Of a stretch of 30,902 nucleotides of DNA, positions 1-7,447 are shown one piece after another. Source of the stretch: an uncultured Lachnospiraceae bacterium. GTDB lineage: Bacteria > Bacillota > Clostridia > Lachnospirales > Lachnospiraceae. The notes beneath the pieces were generated by a model. That model saw only the letters and a list, made by a program, of their open reading frames with translations. It was not told where the DNA came from and did no database searches. Every line of letters begins with the position of its first letter. The first letter of the stretch is position 1. The translations under genes were made by a program, and so were the position numbers. The stretch covers positions 1 to 30,902 of the forward strand of contig CAJUKV010000041.1 in the NCBI GenBank assembly GCA_910587305.1. Reading direction: 5' to 3'.

Positions 1-2
1 AG

Positions 3-134
3 ACTGTCCAGTACCTTGCAGGGCATGAAAACAGCAAAACAACTATGGACATCTATGTAAAGGTGAAGTACAATAAACCGGAGGAACTTTTTGCGGTGGT
101 GAACGGGGCGTTTCATCAGCCATTTTCCAGTTAA
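3..134 (+). CDS. Tyrosine recombinase/integrase, C-terminal end (5' truncated by window)
   Basis: Only the last 43 residues and the stop codon are in the window. The reading frame contains GHENSKTTMDIY, which matches the C-terminal box of phage-type integrases: a GH pair, then a TT turn, then the nucleophilic tyrosine (codon 54-56). In this family that Tyr forms the covalent 3'-phosphotyrosine link with DNA, and the His belongs to the catalytic RHRH set. The domains upstream are missing, so the element cannot be classified. A 41-bp direct repeat begins 18 bases after the stop, which places this gene at the edge of an integrated element or a passenger cassette. The family call is firm; the element type is not known. 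Confidence 0.85.
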   Translation, partial: TVQYLAGHENSKTTMDIYVKVKYNKPEELFAVVNGAFHQPFSS

Positions 135-151
135 AATGCACCAATTTGTTG

Positions 152-192
152 GGTTAAGGGATAGGACAACCAGTGGGGAGAAGTACCAAAAA
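152..192 (+). repeat. Direct repeat copy 1 (about 41 bp)
   Basis: This segment, starting GGTTAAGGGATAGGACAACC, recurs in the same orientation at 1354-1394 with two substitutions over the first 40 bases. It lies between the recombinase stop and the start of the yhcG-like gene. The second copy lies just after that gene, so the gene is bracketed by the pair. Confidence 0.85.
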
Positions 193-237
193 ACCGAATT
201 TGCTGAAAAATTGAACTTCGGATATATGGAGGCGGAT

Positions 238-1306
238 ATGGACAACCTGGTAGAAATGGACGAACAATATAGGGAGTGGATTTCCGAAGTAAGCAGCCGT
301 TTTCGCCAGAGCCAAATTAAGGCGGCGGTAAAAGTGAATGATGAGATGCTTCGATTTTACTGGCAGTTAGGAAAAGAACTTCATGATAGAAAAAACAGGT
401 TCTCTTATGGTCAGAGCTTTTACAAAACAATCAGTCGTGATTTGCGTAAGGAACTGCCAGATGTAAAATCATTTTCGGAAACGAATCTACGATATATGCA
501 GAAATTTGCGGAACTTTATAGTGGAGCTTCAAATCTTCCCCAGCTTGGGGAAGATTTCAGAAGAGGAGAAATCGAGCCGCTTTTTGCAATTCCATGGGGA
601 CACCATAAACTTATTATGGACAAGTGTAACGGAAATCTGCAAAAGGCACTATTTTTTGTAAATCAAGTGATTCAGAATGGTTGGTCGCGTGCCATGTTGC
701 TGAACTTTCCGGATACCGACCTCTTTGAACGGCAGGGAAAAGCGATTACAAATTTTAAGCAGACACTTCCTGCTATACAAAGTGATTTGGCACAGGAGAT
801 TACAAAAGACCCGTATAAATTCGATTTTATTACATTGACCCAAAGCTATAAATGAAAAGGAACTGAAGGATGCTCTCATGGATAACATTCAGAAGTTTCT
901 GCTGGAGTTGGGCAATGGATTTGCTTTTGTGGGACGGGAATATCGGATCGAAATTGGCTCAACAGAAAATTTTATTGATATGCTGTTTTACCACATTCGC
1001 CTGCATTGTTATGTGGTAGTCGAGGTAAAGGTTGCAGAATTTGAGTCTTCCTATGCCGGGCAAGTGGGAACTTATGTGGTGGCTGTTAATCACCAGCTAA
1101 AAACAGAAAAGGATGAACCGACCCTTGGATTACTGGTGTGCAAATCTAAAGACGATATAAAAGCACAGTATGCACTGGAATCAAGCAGTCAGCCTTTGGG
1201 GGTATCGGCGTATGAATTGTCAAAACTGATACCTGAGAATTTCAAAGGCTCGTTGCCCTCAATTGATGAAATCGAGAGTGAATTGCGGAAAGATGCAGAA
1301 GAATGA
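238..1306 (+). pseudogene. YhcG/DUF1016-family PDDEXK nuclease, frameshifted
   Basis: Two adjacent reading frames (238-855 and 878-1306) together make one YhcG-type protein. The first part has the DUF1016 N-terminal helical region (QIKAAVKVNDEML, FYWQLGKEL, SETNLRYMQKFAELY). The second has the PDDEXK core: an Asp in FIDMLFYH and the EVK motif in VVVEVKV, then YAGQVGTY. The join is at AGCTATAAATGAAAAGG near 849-855: removing one A restores QSYNEKELKDALMDN, so this is a one-base insertion. The start at 238 follows GGAGG with a 5-base gap. The family is a predicted nuclease found in mobile and defence-related loci. It is probably inactive here unless a +1 slip at AAA-TGA rescues it. Flanking direct repeats suggest a mobile cassette. 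Confidence 0.8.
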
Positions 1307-1353
1307 ACATAAGGAGAATCTGTTGTTCATATTGAAACAGGTGGTTATTTTAT

Positions 1354-1394
1354 GGTTAAGGGATAGGACAACCAGCGGGGAGAAGTCCCAAAAA
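1354..1394 (+). repeat. Direct repeat copy 2 (about 41 bp)
   Basis: Near-identical to 152-192 (C for T and C for A within the first 40 bases). It lies 48 bases after the yhcG-like stop. After the repeat the two flanks diverge completely, as expected for a duplicated junction or attachment-type sequence. Confidence 0.85.
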
Positions 1395-1505
1395 GCCCGT
1401 AAAATCAAGGAAAGACGGCACTAAGAGAATTTTAATACGGCCTCAAAGCGGCTCGTCGCGCTCCGCAGTTCAGCAAGCGATAAGGAATTATTTGTATGCA
1501 ATATG

Positions 1506-1552
1506 AAACCCTTGAAAATTTGTTCTTTTCAAGGGTTTTATAATTTTTTGTT
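1506..1552 (+). terminator. Rho-independent terminator
   Basis: A 13-bp perfect stem (1506-1518 with 1526-1538, AAACCCTTGAAAA and its complement) closes a 7-base loop and is followed by TATAATTTTTTG. It closes transcription from the mobile-element side before the next operon. The stretch 1307-1779 has no gene: it holds repeat copy 2, this terminator, two small hairpins and the next promoter. Confidence 0.8.
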
Positions 1553-1595
1553 GATTTTTATGATATAATTGCATAGTGAATCCGGCCATTGGAAG

Positions 1596-1629
1596 TTCGC
1601 CTTCGGCGAAGAGCCACGACCGCTGGTCG
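1596..1629. repeat. Pair of short perfect hairpins
   Basis: TTCGCC-TTC-GGCGAA (1596-1610) and CGACC-GCT-GGTCG (1617-1629) lie side by side, each with a 3-base loop. Similar 3-base-loop hairpins occur in the gaps at 5916-6012 and 24006-24028. No T-run follows, so they are not ordinary terminators. Confidence 0.6.
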
Positions 1630-1685
1630 AATTCTCTTGGCATAATTTACGTTTTCTACCCTGAATAGCAATAAATATATATTTA

Positions 1686-1730
1686 ATATCTAAATAAATA
1701 TTTGCGTTTATTTAGATATAATGTTACAAT
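1686..1730 (+). promoter_or_regulatory. Promoter with 13-bp palindrome (candidate operator)
   Basis: A perfect 13-bp inverted repeat, ATATCTAAATAAA (1686-1698) and its complement (1707-1719), is separated by 8 bases. It overlaps a TATAAT (1717-1722), and also a TTGCGT-17-TACAAT pair (1702-1707, 1725-1730). A second 9-bp inverted repeat, TGCGTTTAT (1703-1711) with ATAAACGCA (1739-1747), flanks the likely start of transcription. It lies 33 to 94 bases upstream of the first gene of the 1.8-11.5 kb cluster. The promoter is inferred from motif match; the palindrome is read directly and could bind a dimeric repressor. Confidence 0.6.
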
Positions 1731-1779
1731 GAGAAAAAATAAACGCATCTTATAAGTTTATGTTTCTGGGAGGTATGTC

Positions 1780-2865
1780 ATGGAGGATAAAAATATCGGA
1801 ACTATTTTTCAGGAATGGCTCCTTTGCAGGAAAGAGGAGCCGGAGGCTTCCATAGAAGAATTTGTCTTGAAAAAATACATGGAATTTCATAAAGACGACT
1901 CAGGAGAGCATCAGGAACAGGTTTTCAGGAAGACAGCCCGGGAATGGGAAAAGAGCGAGCGGGAATTTGAAAGATATGTAAAAAGATACCCTGATTCTCC
2001 GGAACTGGAGAGTTGGCAGGCGACGGAAATGTTAGAGAATGTCATTATGGAGCTGGGGTTTAGCGCCACAGAAAGGTACCATTACTTGCTGAATGTCAGA
2101 CAATTGAGTTATGACAAAATGCTCAGGCTCATGGACGAGGAATCGGGCGATAAACTTAGGGTTATGCTGGAGCAGGAATATGAGGAAGAATGGGAAAAGG
2201 CAGAGGGTGGGATAACGGACAGCGAATTTCAGGAACTATTTTCAGAAACGGTTTCACTGATGCGTTATATAGGATTAGCCTATGATGACGAGACGCGTGA
2301 AGTTTTGGCCCAAATTGGTGTGGGACGACAGGCAGAATTTAAGGATGGTTCCATGGAAGCCGTGGAGAAAGACGCCCGTTTTCTGTTAAACTTCCTGATC
2401 TCAGAGATGGTAATATCCGAGGCGGGCGAGGAATATACGAAAGAAGAGCAGAGCGTTATGATAGAGCAGGTGATACCGGTGTGCATATCCTCCGTATCTA
2501 TGGTTCAGGAGGGGGAGCGCCCGGACCATGCGATGAAACTGGCATATAGTTATCTTGGGGGAATCCTCACAAGGAAAAATCTAAGACTGCTGGCAATAGT
2601 TGCTGCAGCCTTAATGGCGGCCAAAGTATTGTTCTTTTTATTCAAACTGGCTGTTTTGGGAAAAGCCGTTCAGATTGGCCTGAACAATTTGTGGAGTTAT
2701 TGCAGAAGGACGCCGCATTTGAATAAGGAGGATAATTTCTTAAAATCATTGTTTGTAAAAAAATGTCTCCGGGATTCTTTGGAAAAAGAAAATGAGGCGT
2801 TGGAAAATTTCGTCCCGGAAAAGTTTAAGGAGACGATTGACGAAGAGGTATATGAAGATGCTTAA
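1780..2865 (+). CDS. Unknown helical protein with one C-terminal-half membrane segment
   Basis: 361 residues; I do not recognise the family. Residues 1-265 are charged, Glu/Lys-rich and predicted mostly helical. Residues about 269-297 form a strongly hydrophobic stretch (LLAIVAAALMAAKVLFFLF) that should cross or enter the membrane, followed by a basic segment (YCRR) and an acidic, probably cytoplasmic tail. There is no signal peptide. The start has a good site (GGGAGG, 6-base gap). It is the first gene of the cluster and overlaps the next gene by 8 bases (ATGCTTAA), so the two are probably translationally coupled. It may anchor the system at the membrane; this is inference from topology and position. 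Confidence 0.75.
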   Translation: MEDKNIGTIFQEWLLCRKEEPEASIEEFVLKKYMEFHKDDSGEHQEQVFRKTAREWEKSEREFERYVKRYPDSPELESWQATEMLENVIMELGFSATERYHYLLNVRQLSYDKMLRLMDEESGDKLRVMLEQEYEEEWEKAEGGITDSEFQELFSETVSLMRYIGLAYDDETREVLAQIGVGRQAEFKDGSMEAVEKDARFLLNFLISEMVISEAGEEYTKEEQSVMIEQVIPVCISSVSMVQEGERPDHAMKLAYSYLGGILTRKNLRLLAIVAAALMAAKVLFFLFKLAVLGKAVQIGLNNLWSYCRRTPHLNKEDNFLKSLFVKKCLRDSLEKENEALENFVPEKFKETIDEEVYEDA

Positions 2866-3451
2866 GAAATCTTTTATGTTTAGTGTTGAGATGCTGGCAG
2901 ACATGACGGGGGGGAACAAACAATATTTAAGCAAAAAGGTTAAGGAAATGGTGGAAGACCCTCAAATAGGACTGCAGGCAATATTAAAATCGAAAAAGGA
3001 AGGATATCAGATCCCGGAGGAAGAGGTTCTGCGCTGTTTTCATAAAATTACGCCGAGGCAGGTTCAGGAATACAAAGAGCGTTATTTGGAAATGGAATCC
3101 ACCCCCAAGGTCAGGATGCTGACCCGAAAAGAGGAGGAAAAGGGGGCAAAGTATATGGAGGATGAGAGCGAAGCTTTGTTCGAGTGGAAAGTGCGTCTGG
3201 CAGCGGCGGCGCCGGATAAAAAAAATTCTGCGGAAATGAGAGCGTATCTGGGAAATGAAATTGAAAAAATTAGAGAGTTGAAAGATAAAAAAATGAAAGA
3301 GAGAGAAATAAAAATAAAAGAAACTCTCAGACTGGAATTTTTTATTGACAACTGCGAGAAGATGTTAAGGGAAATTCAAGAAAGATTGTATCCGGAAGGA
3401 ATGGGTAATTCTTCGGCATATATAGACGAGGAAGAAGAGGAAAATCGGTAG
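2858..3451 (+). CDS. Small basic/coiled-coil protein, unknown
   Basis: 197 residues from the ATG at 2858, chosen because GAGG (2845-2848) lies 9 bases upstream and the start overlaps the upstream stop; ATG 2852 is a close alternative. The protein is Lys/Glu-rich. Residues 1-60 could form a small helical domain (MLADMTGGNKQYLSKKVKEMV). The second half (about 130-180) is a long charged helix with coiled-coil character, and the C-terminus is very acidic (IDEEEEENR). No membrane segment and no known motif. Overlap with the first gene suggests the two products work together. Confidence 0.7.
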   Translation: MLKKSFMFSVEMLADMTGGNKQYLSKKVKEMVEDPQIGLQAILKSKKEGYQIPEEEVLRCFHKITPRQVQEYKERYLEMESTPKVRMLTRKEEEKGAKYMEDESEALFEWKVRLAAAAPDKKNSAEMRAYLGNEIEKIRELKDKKMKEREIKIKETLRLEFFIDNCEKMLREIQERLYPEGMGNSSAYIDEEEEENR

Positions 3452-3527
3452 ACAGATTGAAAAACCGGCCTGACAGCAGATTTTATCAGTCACCAATTTA
3501 TGCCCCGGCCCTAATTTAGGCGCTGCC

Positions 3528-3572
3528 GGAAAGAATGTCTTGGAAAACAGGCGTTTTTCATTCCGATTTGAG
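3528..3572. repeat. Imperfect hairpin repeat, copy A
   Basis: GGAAAGAATGTCTTGGAAAA and the bases after it fold back on themselves. The segment resembles 6042-6087 over about 45 bases. Both copies lie just upstream of a gene of the cluster (3603 and 6115). The gap 3452-3602 holds no gene. Confidence 0.55.
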
Positions 3573-3602
3573 TCGCGGCAAGGTCGCGACATGGGGGTTA
3601 AT

Positions 3603-4625
3603 ATGGAAAAGGGAAAAATACATCTGCTTTTTAACGGGGATTGTAATGTGGGCAAGACAGTGGCATGGTGCTGTATGTACAAGAGAATGGAGGAAGGTAT
3701 CGGAAATTTCCGGCTCGAATATAAAGAGAAAGAAACGTATAATTTTCTCGGGGAGATGTATGCAAGGATGGAACGAGGGCGGGCCCTTCCTTTCGGTACT
3801 TCGGAGGTGAGCGCTTATACATTTCGGTTCAAAAGAAAAAACATAGATATCTGTGAAGCGGTTGTGATGGATTATAACAATAGCAGTATCAACCGTGACA
3901 GCGAGAGCTATAAGCGGATGCTGAAAGAGGCAACGATGGAAATTTATATGATTCCGGCCGATGTCCTGAACGATTATATTTGTATCCGTAAAGATAACGC
4001 GCCCGGCAGCGTCGAAAGAGAGGTGAAAAGAGCAAAGGTAGCGATGTCTGCCAGCAGGATAAAGACCTGTATGATGGAGTGGGAAGCCCTCCGGGAAGAT
4101 CGTCCCCCCGTACTTTTCTATCTAACCCAATCGGACAAAACAAAATGTTCGGATGAAGAAAAAATGGAGATGCTGAAAACCTTCATCAAAGAATATAATT
4201 TTATTCATTTTGCAGAAGGAGAAGATAGAAAAGTCCTTGGCTGTCATTCAACACTTGGGAGAAACCTGGAATTGTACAATAACAGAATTCTGTCCGGTTT
4301 TGCTCCCAGGGGATTTGAAATACCTTTTCTATTGGCGGCGGGATATTATCGGGCAAAAGAGGTAAGGGAACAGGCGCTGGAGCTCAATTGGAAAATCGCA
4401 TTGGAAAAGGCTGTTTTCACACCTGCCGCCTTTGTGCTGAAATCCATTGGATTGGGGTGGTTTGGCGATAGGAGAGACAAGGCTAAAGAATTGGAACGAA
4501 GAAGAGAGGAACTGCTGAAAATAAACGAAGAAATTTTGATTTATTTGGAAGGAACGGGAAAGAATTGTGTATTTTATTTGGATGGAACGGGGGAGGAAAG
4601 GCCACTGAGGAAGTTTTTCATATAG
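3603..4625 (+). CDS. P-loop GTPase-like protein with degenerate G motifs
   Basis: 340 residues. The start at 3603 is preferred because it aligns with the start of the paralogue at 4679 (MEKGKIHLLF against MAKSTNILFI); only a weak GGGGG site lies upstream. G1/Walker A is GDCNVGKT (12-19). The G3 position reads VVMDYNN (D90), with the usual Gly replaced, and the G4 position reads TQSD (175-178) instead of N/TKxD. Both paralogues share CHSTLGR after G4, a GFEIP...AAGYY segment and a C-terminal GEERPL-FF box. Nucleotide may still bind through the P-loop, but hydrolysis or guanine selection is probably weakened, so this may be the regulatory partner of the next gene. Function unknown. Confidence 0.7.
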   Translation: MEKGKIHLLFNGDCNVGKTVAWCCMYKRMEEGIGNFRLEYKEKETYNFLGEMYARMERGRALPFGTSEVSAYTFRFKRKNIDICEAVVMDYNNSSINRDSESYKRMLKEATMEIYMIPADVLNDYICIRKDNAPGSVEREVKRAKVAMSASRIKTCMMEWEALREDRPPVLFYLTQSDKTKCSDEEKMEMLKTFIKEYNFIHFAEGEDRKVLGCHSTLGRNLELYNNRILSGFAPRGFEIPFLLAAGYYRAKEVREQALELNWKIALEKAVFTPAAFVLKSIGLGWFGDRRDKAKELERRREELLKINEEILIYLEGTGKNCVFYLDGTGEERPLRKFFI

Positions 4626-4678
4626 CAGGATAGTAATAAAAGAGAGCGGAAAACAATAAAAACATAGGAGGAAGAGTC

Positions 4679-5857
4679 ATGGCTGATATGGCGAAAAGTA
4701 CAAACATATTGTTTATAGGAGGAACTTCAAGCGGAAAAACGGTTGCGGCAAGCAGTACATATTACAAAATGAATGCGGGCGGAGGCGTTGGCGACGATAA
4801 GGTGAAATTTGATTTGACCAGTATTGGGAATGCAGGGGCCGAAAATAACACGGAACTCTTTGATAATTTTATCAGAATGTTACAGGGAAAATTTCCCAAT
4901 GGAAGCACCGACAATAGATATTATGACTTTGCATTCCGCAGAAATGCGGAGAAAATTTGTGAGATTAAATGGATGGATTACAGGGGAGCTAATATAGAAC
5001 AAAACTGGTCGGATCCCGGAGAAGGGAAGGAAAAAAAGGATATTCAGGAATTTAAATCAATGTTGTTGCATGCGATGATTTTGATTTATATTATTCCGGG
5101 CGATGTTGTTCGAAATTATAGTAATTTAGAAAAGTTACCGCCCCAGTCTTCCGAACGGACAATCGGAATGACCCAAATAGCCAAAGAAATAGGTCAATTT
5201 AATTTTATTATGGAAAAAGTGAAGGAGCTTCGTGAAGAGGATTATAGGAAGCTGCCGATTTTGTTTTATATTACCAAATCGGATAAATTGGGATATGACG
5301 ACAGTGAAAAGTTCGACAAGCTGATAGCGCTTTTAAAAGGACACAATTTGTTGAAAGGGCATGAAAAGATATTGGGATGCCATTCCACGCTTGGAAGAGA
5401 TCTCATTGTGGAAGACAATACGATTAAATATGGAGTTGCCCCGGAGGGATTTGAAATACCATTAATGCTGACAGCCGGATATTTCATGTCAGACGAGGGA
5501 AAAGCATGGGAAGCCAGAGAAAATGCCAGAATCGACATTGCGGAAGAGCTGGAACAGAGCAAAATTGATAAGGGAAATCAGGTACTGGGAGGATTACAAA
5601 GCGGGTTTATGTATTATGTGTTTGGCCCTTCTAAGAAAAAGAAAGAGCAGATACGGCAGTTGGAAAAGGAAGCGTCAGAAAGCAAAGATAAAATGGCAGC
5701 ATTGGCGAAGGCAAGGAAAAATATGGAAAATAAGCTTAAAGAGTATTCCCGGGATATTTTGAACTATATCGAACAGTGTACCAATGACAAATGTAAATAT
5801 GTTATCTACATGAACGAAGAGGGAGAAGAAAGGCCCTTGAAGGAATTTTTTGAATAG
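4679..5857 (+). CDS. P-loop GTPase-like protein (TRAFAC-like), active-site motifs intact
   Basis: 392 residues with an AGGAGG site 8 bases before ATG. Seen motifs: G1 GGTSSGKT (14-21), G3 WMDYRG (D100-G103) after a beta strand, G4 TKSD (199-202) after LPILFYI, and CHSTLGR (234-240) in the position expected for a G5-like loop. A Lys/Glu-rich coiled-coil segment occupies about 310-365. The C-terminus matches the upstream paralogue (GEERPLKEFFE). It resembles the double-GTPase/TRAFAC-type GTPases that comparative genomics places in bacterial conflict operons; the subfamily is not settled. It likely acts as a nucleotide-dependent switch or assembly factor with the degenerate partner 53 bases upstream. 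Confidence 0.72.
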   Translation: MADMAKSTNILFIGGTSSGKTVAASSTYYKMNAGGGVGDDKVKFDLTSIGNAGAENNTELFDNFIRMLQGKFPNGSTDNRYYDFAFRRNAEKICEIKWMDYRGANIEQNWSDPGEGKEKKDIQEFKSMLLHAMILIYIIPGDVVRNYSNLEKLPPQSSERTIGMTQIAKEIGQFNFIMEKVKELREEDYRKLPILFYITKSDKLGYDDSEKFDKLIALLKGHNLLKGHEKILGCHSTLGRDLIVEDNTIKYGVAPEGFEIPLMLTAGYFMSDEGKAWEARENARIDIAEELEQSKIDKGNQVLGGLQSGFMYYVFGPSKKKKEQIRQLEKEASESKDKMAALAKARKNMENKLKEYSRDILNYIEQCTNDKCKYVIYMNEEGEERPLKEFFE

Positions 5858-5862
5858 AAAAT

Positions 5863-6040
5863 AGTGTGAAGAAAAGTTCTAAGGCGTCAAAAAGCGCCGC
5901 CTAAGAACGTTTAAGGCTTGCAAAGCAAGCTATCTTCACACTTCCCGACATGCCGCTTTGCGGCACAAACGATACATGAATTATTCAGAAGAATCGCCCA
6001 AGGCGATTCTTCGAGAGATGACTTAGATTTTCTTCACACT
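5863..6040. repeat. MITE-like foldback element with terminal inverted repeats
   Basis: The ends carry a perfect 13-bp inverted repeat, AGTGTGAAGAAAA (5863-5875) and its complement (6028-6040), extending to about 20 bp with a 2-base gap (TCTAAG). Inside lie GCTTGC-AAA-GCAAGC (5916-5930), TGCCGC-TTT-GCGGCA (5951-5965) and an 11-bp stem with a CAA loop (5988-6012). It has no coding capacity. A diverged relative lies at 28803-28945. It sits between the GTPase gene and the 6115 gene. Confidence 0.7.
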
Positions 6041-6041
6041 T

Positions 6042-6087
6042 AGAAGAATGCCTTGAAAAACAGGCATTCTTCATAAGGATTTGGGAT
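6042..6087. repeat. Imperfect hairpin repeat, copy B
   Basis: GAAGAATGCC (6043-6052) pairs with GGCATTCTTC (6063-6072). The hairpin and the following bases resemble 3528-3572. It sits directly after the foldback element and 28 bases before the next start codon. Confidence 0.55.
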
Positions 6088-6114
6088 TAGTATGGAGTAT
6101 GAAGGGGTAAAGAG

Positions 6115-7410
6115 ATGGCAGTATATAGATGGGTTTATGCGAATGCAAAAATGGAAGGAAACAAAAAAGACTATCATGTCAGGGTATGTGATCCGGAATT
6201 GGGAAAATATAAACGGACTTTGATACTCTTATCAAACCGTCTGCTGTCTACGGAGAAAAGATATGATGATGCTGAAAGACAGAATTGCTGGTTTTCCGGT
6301 CATGTAGATGAAAAAATGTATGTGATAGCGATGGGGGGAGATCAGAAGGAACTGCTCGGGATCGCTCCTGACGGTTATCGGAATCAGCATTGTGTTCTTG
6401 GATATGGGCTTACGGAAAATGATATTCAATTGTTTCAAAAGGATGAGGCTCTTTTTGAACCATTGAAAGAGATCATGCGACAAATCCAGCGTACGGGGGA
6501 AGAGTGGGAAGCGGATAATTTATGCGTTACAGGGCTTAATCAGTTCGTGTATGCCGATTCCGTGGAGGCTGAAAGCAGTGGGGAAGCCGGACTTTTTGAG
6601 CCCTATAATATTATAATGAGCACTGAGGAGACAGACAGTGTTTTATGGAAAATCAGTTTACAGAGACCGGTTATGACAGGGATCATAAGCGTGGAAGATG
6701 CCAAAAGATTATTAAGGCTTTTCCCAAATGGAATCGTTACGGTCATGGAAGATGTGAAAATTCGGTATTACGAGAAAAAGGGAAAAAATGTTGACAAAAG
6801 ACAGGAGGAAGCAGGGATAGACTCTACCGCTGAAAATGTAAAAAGGAAGAAAGTACTTGTCACAGAAGAGGGGGTTGTATGGAATAATTCATCGTTGTCC
6901 GAACCACCTGCTTTAAAAAAAGGTAAAAATCCGGAAATCATAAGAGAGAATGTGGGAGAAGAGAACGGCAAAAGCGGGAAAGTGTTAAAAAGGTTTTTGA
7001 AAAAAACAGAGGGAATGCAGAGAGAAGATCTTCGGTTAAAAAAGGATATAGAGAGAGAAGAAAAACGGAAAGAAGAAAAACAGAAAAAGGAAAAGACCTG
7101 GAAAGTGAATAAATGTGCCGAATGGTGTAAAAATAGCATCCCCCCTGTGCAGAGGGAATGCATTGAAAAAGTAATGGAACAATTGCGGGTAGAAAATGGA
7201 CTTAGAATGGAAGACGGCTTTTTAGAACAAATTGAGAATTACGGTTACATGTTCTTCTGGCATAAACGCCATAACAAAGAAAGATGGAAAGGTGAAAGTT
7301 ACACATATTATGCGCTTAAAATATGGGCGGAAAATATGGGAAATGAACAGGAGGCGTTAGAGTATAATTTTTCATTCTTTCAAACGGTAAGAAAACTGAA
7401 AAATGAATGA
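6115..7410 (+). CDS. Unknown 'MAVYRW' domain protein, soluble form with charged linker and C-terminal helical domain
   Basis: 431 residues; family not recognised. Residues 1-125 (MAVYRWVYANAKMEGNKKDYHVR... to about FEPLKEIMRQIQ) and the segment about 180-222 (RPVMTGIISVEDAKRLLRLFP...TVMEDV) are closely shared with the next gene's product. A Lys/Glu-rich linker, probably coiled coil, covers about 225-340. A distinct C-terminal domain follows (CAEWCKNSIPPVQRECIEKV ... YTYYALKIWAENMG). No membrane segment. It is preceded by GAAGGGG. The shared domain recalls the N-terminal modules of GTPase-associated conflict proteins in its genome position only; I cannot show homology. It ends 37 bases before the paralogue's start. 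Confidence 0.7.
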   Translation: MAVYRWVYANAKMEGNKKDYHVRVCDPELGKYKRTLILLSNRLLSTEKRYDDAERQNCWFSGHVDEKMYVIAMGGDQKELLGIAPDGYRNQHCVLGYGLTENDIQLFQKDEALFEPLKEIMRQIQRTGEEWEADNLCVTGLNQFVYADSVEAESSGEAGLFEPYNIIMSTEETDSVLWKISLQRPVMTGIISVEDAKRLLRLFPNGIVTVMEDVKIRYYEKKGKNVDKRQEEAGIDSTAENVKRKKVLVTEEGVVWNNSSLSEPPALKKGKNPEIIRENVGEENGKSGKVLKRFLKKTEGMQREDLRLKKDIEREEKRKEEKQKKEKTWKVNKCAEWCKNSIPPVQRECIEKVMEQLRVENGLRMEDGFLEQIENYGYMFFWHKRHNKERWKGESYTYYALKIWAENMGNEQEALEYNFSFFQTVRKLKNE

Positions 7411-7447
7411 CAGCATACAGATAAATTGTGCGAAGGGGAGAATTGCA

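Noticed and set aside
3535..3810. 91-residue plus-strand frame overlapping the first GTPase-like gene
   Set aside because: It reads through the P-loop region in another frame, whereas the chosen frame aligns with the paralogue at 4679.
6768..7163. Minus-strand 131-residue Phe/Ser-rich frame
   Set aside because: A shadow of the Lys/Glu-rich linker of the plus-strand gene; reverse-reading of AAA/GAA-rich sequence gives Phe/Ser strings.
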